Origin: Salvator merianae
Taxonomy: Eukaryota; Chordata; Lepidosauria; Squamata; Teiidae
Assembly (NCBI GenBank): GCA_003586115.2
Contig: QVOM02000116.1
Location: 41,626,197-41,690,196, forward strand
Direction of reading: 5' to 3'
DNA length: 64,000 nucleotides
A model generated the notes under the pieces. That model made no database searches, was not told the DNA's origin, and was given only the letters and a program-made list of their open reading frames with translations. Both the position numbers and the translations under genes were made by a program. Below are positions 56,353-64,000 of the stretch, one piece after another. The number at the start of each line of letters is the position of its first letter. Within the stretch, counting starts at the first letter, position 1.

Positions 56353-57566
56353 ATGGATGCATGGGCTGTGGATGTGGAAGAGGACCCTTCACAGGTTGTC
56401 TTTCCCAAGGACTTTGAGATAAGATGTGGAACTGGAAGCAACAGAATGAGGCCATGGCTCCACTTCAAAATGTAGATGGCTGAGTCCACGGCACATGGAG
56501 GAGATGCTTCAGTTGCTGTCCATCAGGATGCTTGCATGTCTCCACTTTGGAGCAAGGAGGTGTTTGGAACAAAGCTTTGAGAGACCTCCACTGAGTGCAG
56601 TGAAATCTTGCCTACACAGAATGACACCTCTGTTGGTGATCACACCCACTAATGGAGTGAAGTGATTGAGGCACTTACTGGGCAAGACACGGCTTGAAAA
56701 TCCAGAAGATGAGCAGGAGCTCTCCAAAGCCTTCATAGAAACACTCAATTACTTTTCAGCTGCTTCAAGAAACAAGCGACTATTGAAAGTGTCTGCAGTT
56801 TGTTGCTTCAGAAAAGGCTGTTCAAATTCGAATTGGCATGTTTAGCTAATCATTGCCCTGAGATTGCCAAGGAAGCCAAAGCTTTAATTCTCAGCCTGGA
56901 AAGTTATTTTGAAGATGAAGAGCTGCAGCAGATTCTTGATGACATTCAGAATCAACAAAGTTTTCACGATTAGATTGAACTGCCGGGCCCTTCTAGAATG
57001 TGAACATTGCGATGGAGTCTGAAACTGAATTTATTTCCAAATTCTTTGGTTCATCCTTTCTATCTTTTGACATGAAAGTGAAGTTAATGTGGGAAAAATA
57101 TATGTGTTCCACCTGAGACATGCTTTGAAAAATGACCTTGAAACTCTTTGGAGTTGTTGCACACTGGCCAGGCTGGTATGGCCAGGATGCAGTGTCCGAT
57201 CACCAGAGCACTCTGGCTGCATGGGCATTTTGCTTGGAGAGCTTCCCAGTGCAAACAGCACCTCAGGGAGCACTCGGAATGGAGACTAATTCTTGGGTCA
57301 TTCCTGGGCCATTTGCTCCTCATTTAGAGGAAGGGGAATCCTGAAATTCTTACAAGACATACAGCAGAGCAGCACAACTTTGATTTGAATAAATAAACAT
57401 ATAAAATATGTATGGATGCCTACTTAGGCTACTTTACAGAAATAAAAGCACCCTACAAGCAGAGGTAAAAATACTGTGTGAGTTTCAAATCCAGTGTAAA
57501 AGAGCTGTATTGAAGATGTGAATATAAAGAATTATGTCTTCTTGCGTAAGTTTAAAAAAAAAAAAA
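56353..57566 (+). pseudogene. POLR2D: processed pseudogene of POLR2D (RNA polymerase II subunit RPB4)
   Basis: POLR2D makes RPB4, a small stalk subunit of RNA polymerase II that pairs with RPB7; the human protein is 142 residues. An ATG at 56353 opens a frame with DVEEDPSQVVFPKDFE, matching the RPB4 N-terminus. KQQNE-like text follows near 56440, then about 250 foreign bases (roughly 56453-56700). The homology resumes with [16 protein letters not shown], shifts frame near 56757, and continues as [40 protein letters not shown] and [20 protein letters not shown] to a stop at about 56973. A 3' untranslated part with AATAAA-like signals near 57388 ends in A13 at 57554-57566. The lack of recognisable intron-exon structure and the A tail indicate retrotransposition by L1-type machinery. 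The frameshift, the insertion and a missing segment before KQQNE rule out a working protein. Confidence 0.9.
56453..56700. other. foreign insertion inside the POLR2D pseudogene
   Basis: Roughly 250 bases that do not belong to RPB4, lying between the KQQNE-like and EDEQELSK parts of the pseudogene. They show no recognised repeat family, no clear inverted ends and no long open frame. This could be a later transposon insertion, a retained intron, or a rearranged piece of DNA. Confidence 0.6.
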
Positions 57567-57691
57567 CGGTAGGGGAAAGAGAAAGGAAATTTAAGGCTTT
57601 GTGCAAAAGGTCCACTGCTGGAACCTGAGGCCAATGTCTAACAATGGTTACATCCACAAGGCTGATTTTTAAGGCTTTTCAGGAGTACAGG

Positions 57692-57845
57692 CAGCGGCAG
57701 GCAGCGGTTTTAAGCCCGGTTGTTCGGGCCACAGGTGAAGCTTGCCATGGCTGTTTGTGGGGCCTCCGGGCCTCCGTACTGCCTCAGCAGGCGCGCTTTG
57801 CGCGCCTCCCCGAACACCCGGGCTTAAAGCCGCCAGACGCCGCTG
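57692..57845. mobile_element. hAT-like CpG-rich palindromic MITE
   Basis: A 154-bp element running CAGCGGCAGG...GACGCCGCTG. Arms of about 38 bp (CAGCGGTTTTAAGCCCGG and its inverse CCGGGCTTAAAGCCGCC) are roughly 80% complementary, around a GCGCGCTTTGCGCGCC core. Flanks AGTACAGG (57684-57691) and AATACAGG (57846-57853) match at seven of eight positions. An 8-bp target duplication and CAG termini are hallmarks of hAT elements. CpG sites are still abundant, suggesting recent insertion. Confidence 0.82.
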
Positions 57846-58521
57846 AATACAGGATATGGAGCAGTCAAACCCTTCTGACCCTGTTTGGTTCCCTGGAACA
57901 GTGATGGGGGTGTCCTAGTTTACTACTCTTGGACTGCCCTTATCTTTAGATTCAAGTTCTGGCTTCCATGCAGAAGCCAGAGGATGAACCAATAGCCAGT
58001 GGATGTCTGTTGATCTTTCTGGACTTTGGCTATGTTTCTGGGCTGTGTTTTGGCCTGGGCTGTGTTTTGGCCTGCAGCAAGCAGCATTTCACTGTTGCAA
58101 CATTCTTTATGGGCTCTGAGGAGCATAGAGTGTAGACTATAGGCCCATGTCCCTGGAATGACAGCTCTGTACCTTGCTTGTCCCAGATGCCACACCCATA
58201 GGGATGGTGCCAAAATCCTTGATGAGAAATGTTGCTGATTCTGATTAACCAGTCCTCTCTAAAAGTGCCAACTTGGAGTGATACACCTTCTGACTTTTTG
58301 GCTGCTCATGGCTCTTTGTCATTGGATAGAACTGAAGAAAAAGGATGACATTTATGTTTATAGAAAGGCTGAATTCTATGCTGCTGAGACTTACCAATGA
58401 AAAGTCTGAAATACAGCTGAACATTTGTTTCCATGAATGTCATAGTACTATTTTTTTTAAAAAAGAAACTATTGCTGTCCTGTTCAGATAAGTTCCAGTT
58501 CCTGATAAGGAGTAATATAGT
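57846..58521. other. unassigned sequence
   Basis: No gene or repeat recognised. Confidence 0.45.
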
Positions 58522-58587
58522 TTCCTTCCTTCCTTCCTTCCTTCCTTCCTTCCTTCCTTCCTTCCTTCCTTCCTTCCTTCCTTCCTT
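58522..58587 (+). repeat. (TTCC)n microsatellite
   Basis: About 16 uninterrupted TTCC units. The Leu-Pro-Ser frames through it are artefacts. Confidence 0.95.
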
Positions 58588-61500
58588 TTTTTGTGCAGAA
58601 ATTATAATTGGAACAACTGTTGTCAGTAATTACCAGTGGTGGTCAATGCAGGGTGAAACCCCTTTTCCTGTTGAAAGCCAGTTTGTGGACACTGCACCTT
58701 CTCTAGGCCACCACCAGAAACAACCTAGCTGCTAATAACTGCAAAGTCTTAACTAGTTTCTTGCATGGTCTGTTAAATTTTCTGCAGCTATCAATGCATT
58801 ATTTGACTTTGCTGGAGTTTAATGGAGAACTTTAATCAAGAACAGCATATACTGTTCATAGTGTTAGTGAGAATCTTTCTCTTAACTAGTTCTCCATTGT
58901 AGAATTGGTACCTACTGGAAGATTGGCAAGGAGGATCAATTTAGTGGTGTGCCCCCTTTCTTCTAGCTGCATGGGAATCTTTAGCATGCAAAAAGTTAAG
59001 CAATATAGAAAATAGAAGAATAGCTACATACTTGGCATATTATAACAGCTGGAATATCGTTATTGATATGATCCATCTTTCAGCCCCAGTAAAGTGCATC
59101 CTTGGCTTCCTTATTCTTGGCAAGAACGTGAACAGAGATAAGGGAGAAACATCAAGACAAATACTAATTAGGCATTAGATAATAGAAAAGGGCACCTGTG
59201 CAAGTAAATAAGTATGATTAATGATCTGGGCCATCTATGAAAAGAGGACCTGAAGTCAACCAGTTCAGACCTCAGCCTGGACTGTTTGGACAGTGTCATG
59301 CACATGACCAAGGGCTGAACTCACCATCACTCACTAGGGGGCCCTGACTGGCAGAGGTGGCACAGGGTTGTATATATACCTTCTGTCTGAAAGCTGCTCT
59401 TCTTAGTTAACAGAAACTTCAGCTTGATTTAATACCTTTCTTAATCAAAGCTATCTTGTAGGCTATGTCTTGGCAGAAATAACCCTTCTATCTAAACTTT
59501 GTCTGCTCATTGCCTTAAATCCCAATGAACCGTCAGTGGTGGATGCTGGCAGGACAACTATGAAATTCCATTGCCAGTCAACATCTCTCTGGACCATCAA
59601 ATAATTGTTACCCTAATGCTAAAACATTCTCTGGTGGTGTTTAGACGCAGTAAAAAAAAAAAAAATCCAGAAAACCTCTGAGGTGACTTAGAGATGGTTC
59701 ACAAGTAGGAATGCTTACATACCAGTCTGCCCTCTATGAAAATTCTAGTCTAGAAAAGTTGGATTAGAAATGGGATTAAAACACAAGGGTCACATGCTGC
59801 CCATCTCTGAGGTGTTTTTGAACTGCTTTTTTTATTATGTGTGATTTGCAACTTCTGTCAGCTTTATTTATCTACCACCATCTTTGAATGTGGCATTATC
59901 TGATTCATGAGTTTGTTGCATATCTGTTTCAAGAAGGACATTGAATCCACAGTTTCATTCCTGTTTCCTCTGGAATGAGTCTGTGTGCAGAATAATAACA
60001 ATCAAGGAAAGAAAACATTGGAACAATCTTTTTCACCTTACTTAGAATAATTATATTGTTTGATTGAAGAGGATCTGAACTTCTTTAGGGGGTGGAGAAT
60101 TTTGTCTTGGATTTCAATATGGACACTTCCTTTGGTCATATGAAATGCCATGCTTAGCACAGAGATTCAGTTTGACAATGAAATGACTTTGACCTTTAAA
60201 GATGGTCACCTGTCCATTCATTTCTTGGCCAATGACTTTCAGTTAGCTCATCTTCATTGTAATCTTTATAACTGCTGCAACTTTTTGTTCAATAAGTACC
60301 ATTCACTTCTCTTGAAGAGTTTAGCCAAGCCCTATGGAAAGAGTGAGGCAACTTTTATATGAACCCTGGAGCTATATACATTCTGTTCATTTCACTGTGG
60401 TTGTCCTGCAGTTGCACAATCCCCAGTTTGGAATACCAGCTGTGTTTCACTCATTTTTTTCATAATCTCTTCTACATAATTTATTAACTCAGTAAAGGCT
60501 ACCCTCTTGCCTAGCTGCTGATCTTTCTCACAGATTCAGTAGCACTGAATGTATTGTAAATCCTGACCAAATGTTTTGCATATTTTGATTTCTGTGCTAT
60601 TATTATTATTATTCCAGAACCTGGTTTGGGAATAAGTTTGCCATTCTACCGTTCAGCCCTACATGTTTGGACCATTTTATCTACAGACCAAATAAAATGC
60701 AAGGAAGAGATAAATGTTCATTAGAAGTTAAGGGAAAAAGAAGGAGAATTATTTTCTTTCATTGTACATAGATTTTGGCCAGATCTAAAGCTGGAAAGTT
60801 ACTTATTTTAAACCATATCAGCATGGATAGGGTAACTTTATTTCCCAGTAAGTTGAAAGAACAGATGTATTTTCTTTTATGCAATTTGAAAAATATGATT
60901 ATGTAGTACAATTTTAGGATCCCCCAGGAAAAGAAAATCCCTACAGAAATTAGGCCAATGCCATATACGGTTTTGCTGCAGAGATTAAAAACAAGTGGGA
61001 TACAAAAAACAACTGACCATCCACAAATTGTTTGATTTTTCACACATTATGATGAGGGCTAAATAAACCTCAGACTCCAAAACAGCCGTCAGGGAGAAAA
61101 ATAGCATGCACATCAATTTCAGGCAGATTCATTGACAACATCAGCACAGTCTCTTGGGACTCTGCTAAATTTGGGCTGGATTTGAGCTGTCTACATGCCA
61201 TTGCATGCCACAGAAGGCACACCCTCCCTTGGTACGTGGTTGCCGCTTGGCTTCTGTGTCTATCCCATTCTCAAGAGCAGAATCAGTACCCAAGAGACTT
61301 CTCAAAAGCAGTCCTCACACAGTCCAGGTTGGGTCCTGGTTTCTGTTGTCACCATGCAGACAGGTGCTGAGAACAATAGCAGCTCACACCCCCTCCTGGA
61401 ACCCAGTGACGTTTCACCAAACTCTAGAAGATGCCCTACTTCTGGGGCCATTTCTGGAGTTGTTATGAAATATCTCTGGCCTGCAACTTTTTTTCATTAG

Positions 61501-62249
61501 CTTTGAAGCTAGGCTGGGTCAGCCATCAAGCAGTTGGCCAGCAGTTGGGCCCACCTCACCTGCTGTGTTATTGGTCCAGAATGGATTTTTCAGCTCCTAT
61601 GACATATGTGTGGAAGAAACCATTCAGTCTGATTTTTCAGACATCTTTGAATGATTTGACAGAATGATCAACTGGATAATGCTCAACCCTGAAACCTACC
61701 TGAAGTCTGAGTAAAGGGCAGATTGCAAGAGTTCAAAGAAAGGTCATTTGGTTGCTCTTGCTCTTGCACTTGCTATTGTTGCTGTCTGCAAAATAAGCAA
61801 AAATAACCCTCTGAACAGTTTGCAAACTAAGCTACAGAATCACTCAAGGTGACTTAAAGTAGCCAAGAAAGTCTTGAATGCTTTGCCAGCTAGGCACACC
61901 TTTGGTTAGTGCTCAGAAGTACTCCATGGGACCAAGTATAAACACTGTTCTTGAAACCATCCAAGGACAGTTTACCTACTAACCAGTCTGCAGAAGCATG
62001 CCATGTGAACTACAATAAACTATCCCATAGTCCAAAAATAGTTGCAAACTATCGGTCAAACTGCAGGGGCATGACATGCTGGGAACAGGGAATATTCAAT
62101 TGTAGTGGGACCTGCCACAGATCAGGAAACCTCTGTGATAGATTGTGGTGAAAAATTGTCTGCATGTGTTCTTCAGGATACCCCTGAGTGGCCAAGAGCA
62201 TGGGCCATGAATATCTTCCTGCCACCCTGATGACTCGGAAGAATTTGAT
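58588..62249. other. unassigned sequence
   Basis: The longest quiet stretch in the window. It has an A run at about 59652-59664, a short (ATT)n at about 60598-60612, and at 61190-61480 a CACCATGCAGACAGG-type motif that may be a decayed E-family copy in inverse orientation. Frames under 105 codons; no protein recognised. Confidence 0.4.
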
Positions 62250-64000
62250 TGGGCTAATCTAACAAAATAATTTTGTCCTCCTTGTCATTTCCCATGATAT
62301 CAGATTTTGTGATGCCACAGAAATGTGGGAAACTGCCTACTATTTGTCTATTTAATCTGGTAGCAATTTCTGGATTCTCTAGCAGAAAGGTTTTTGTATC
62401 GTCTGCTACAACAAAGATATACCAGGTGCTGAACTCTGTAAGGCTTTATAGATTATAGATTTGGCTCAGAAGTAGACTGTTACCCAATGCAGTTGCCAAA
62501 TCAGAGGAGTCACCCCATGAACATACTTCCTGTGATTGGTTAGTATACAGATTGTTGCATTTTGGACCAGTTGAAGCTTCCAAGTTGCCTTCATCAACCA
62601 GTGTTTCTCCTCTCCCATGTACCACCATAAAACTGTGCCACCAATCCCCCGTTCCTGCAGGCAATCTAAAAGGATACTATGGTTGGCAGTATTAAAATCA
62701 CTGAGAGGTCCAGCAAGATTAGGAAGGTAGAAGTACCCGAATCCAAGGTCTGCAAAATATCATCAACTAGGGTGACCAGTGTTGTCTCAGAGTTGTGCCC
62801 TAGTCTGAATCCTAATTGGTAAGGATTCAGACAATCTGTTTCTTCCAGGACCTTTTGTAGCTGTTGCCCAACAGCCTTCCCTAATACCTTCCTCTAAAAG
62901 AGAGTGTTGGATCCAGTCAACATTTTTCTGGAAAGCACCACCACCTCCTTCAGCAATGGGGACACCACTCCTTCCTTCAAGGATGCATTTACTATCTCCT
63001 AGGATGCATTCACTATCTTTGTGACCCCAAACCAAACCCCAGAACATCTGGAGGGGCATGGATCCAGTGCACAGATTGCTTAGATAAGCCTAGAAAGGAC
63101 CCTGCCACATCCTGTTTCCACAAGCTCAAATTCATCCCATAATAACCTCCAAGAGCTCACCTCTGTTATCTCATTGGGTACTGTTAATACAAAGTCCAGA
63201 TCAGACTGGAGGTAAGCAATTTTATCTGCAAAGATTTTAACAAATATATCACAGCAGTTGCTTACAATTCTCGCAGAGGGAACAAACAATCCTAAAAATA
63301 GCTGGGGGATGATTAGAAGATGCAACAGAGGTGGGGAAATATCCCCATTTTGCCAGCTTTATTACCATGGAGTATTGCTTTAAATAGGCAAGAAATTGGT
63401 TACCTTCAGTGTGTGGTTTGCTCCACTGTTGCTCTAGGTGTCTCCTTTCTCACTTGGATATCTGGAACTCCCTGGAGAACCAGGGCACAGGATGGACTCT
63501 TTAGGTATGAAGGTTATTTTGGTCATTCAGGAGTGATTGTGACCAGTTCTTCAGCAACATCAGATTACCATACTACTACTAAGACCCGGACACTTGTGCC
63601 TGTGAGATTGCTGGGCAAGCTCCCAAATACTGTCTGGAATTCCAAGGGATCCATGAGGCTCCTAATAGGCTCATGACCGTCACAGAGGACTGCTGATGCT
63701 ATGATGCTCATAGGAAACAGGGAGTGATCTGACCATGGCTAAAGGGATACCTTAATAGCTCCCATAATCAGATCACAATGCTACTGTTTCGAGGTACAAG
63801 CTAGGTCCAGAGTGTGAACTCCAATGTATATTGGGTCTGAGATCAACTGATACAAGCCCTTGGAAGCCCTGGGTCATCTGTTAGTACTGGCAAATGTAGT
63901 TTCCCCAGCATTAGGAGCCTCGAGGATTTAACCATAAGACAAGCAATCAGCTTCCAGAACTCTGGGAGGGCTGCTGGAGGATAGTGAGGGGGTGGTATAC
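62250..64000 (-). mobile_element. L2-clade LINE, endonuclease and reverse transcriptase remnant
   Basis: On the minus strand, broken frames follow the L2 protein in order. An endonuclease-like part near 63910-63720 (KSSRLLMLGKLHLPVL, then TLDLACTSKQ-like text and PWSDHSLF) is followed by a linker with EITEVSSWRLLWDEFE at 63160 and reverse-transcriptase motifs at 63000-62600: LKEGVVSPLLKE, QLGFRLGHNSETTLVTLVDD, FLILLDLS, a one-base slip, then FNTANHSILLDCLQ. The LLDLS motif keeps the first Asp of the usual AFDxVDH context, but the second is Asn. The text jumps from GGTVLWWY to QLVQNATICILTNHR, so the segment with the YADD/YVDD box is deleted. Stops and slips are frequent, and the 5' end lies outside the window. 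Confidence 0.85.

Noticed and set aside
59330..59560. possible LTR with a TATATATA promoter
   Set aside because: No matching second LTR, primer-binding site, TG...CA ends or retroviral coding sequence was found.
61680..61830. retroviral or other coding remnant near a Leu/Cys-rich stretch
   Set aside because: The run GCTCTTGCTCTTGCACTTGC is low-complexity and no flanking domain supports a protein.

Overview
This window looks like a piece of squamate reptile (lizard or snake) nuclear genome from a gene-poor, repeat-rich region. Its repeat mixture is the argument: 3' ends of CR1 and L2-clade LINEs, a BovB (RTE) tail, an L1 ORF2 tail of the kind seen in squamates, tRNA-derived and 5S-rRNA-derived SINE remnants, and many short palindromic DNA transposons. 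I found no intact protein-coding gene, no supported multi-exon gene, no functional tRNA or rRNA gene, no CRISPR array and no bacterial-style operon. Most open reading frames are chance frames or lie inside repeats. Repeat boundaries were read by eye and are usually good to 5-30 bases.

Layout. 1-9 kb: isolated repeat relics in otherwise featureless DNA, with a near-perfect 45-bp-arm hairpin at 6694-6805. 9-11 kb: the least repeat-like part, with a long open frame (9521-10189 from its first ATG) running into a CpG-retaining stretch (about 9937-10394), a candidate regulatory element or lost exon. 11-21 kb: dense repeats, including a palindromic transposon nested inside a CR1-like LINE, a CR1 3' end, a SINE with a long polypyrimidine tail, and two 5S-derived SINE segments. 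21-34 kb: three truncated minus-strand CR1/L2-like tails within 1.7 kb, an L1 tail, and a chain of abutting elements at 32.7-33.4 kb. 34-45 kb: mostly unique sequence with scattered transposons, then the BovB tail. 45-56 kb: a SINE split by a roughly 480-bp insertion and two abutting palindromic transposons. 56-58 kb: a processed pseudogene of POLR2D (RNA polymerase II subunit RPB4), broken by a frameshift and a roughly 250-bp insertion, followed by a young CpG-rich hAT-like element with an 8-bp target duplication. 58-64 kb: a quiet stretch, then a decayed L2-clade LINE on the minus strand that runs out of the window.

The strongest recurring signal is a set of palindromic non-autonomous transposon families (called A, C, E, F and G here). 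They differ inside, but many copies have ends close to GGGCCTTTCTGCACTTAC, which suggests one transposase mobilised many unrelated interiors. Two further families, P (about 115-145 bp) and D (about 450 bp), have different ends. LINEs in the window explain how the processed pseudogene and the SINEs arose. None of this amounts to a clearly new gene system. The best leads are the 6.7-kb hairpin, the CpG-retaining segment at 10 kb, and the shared-end transposon set.
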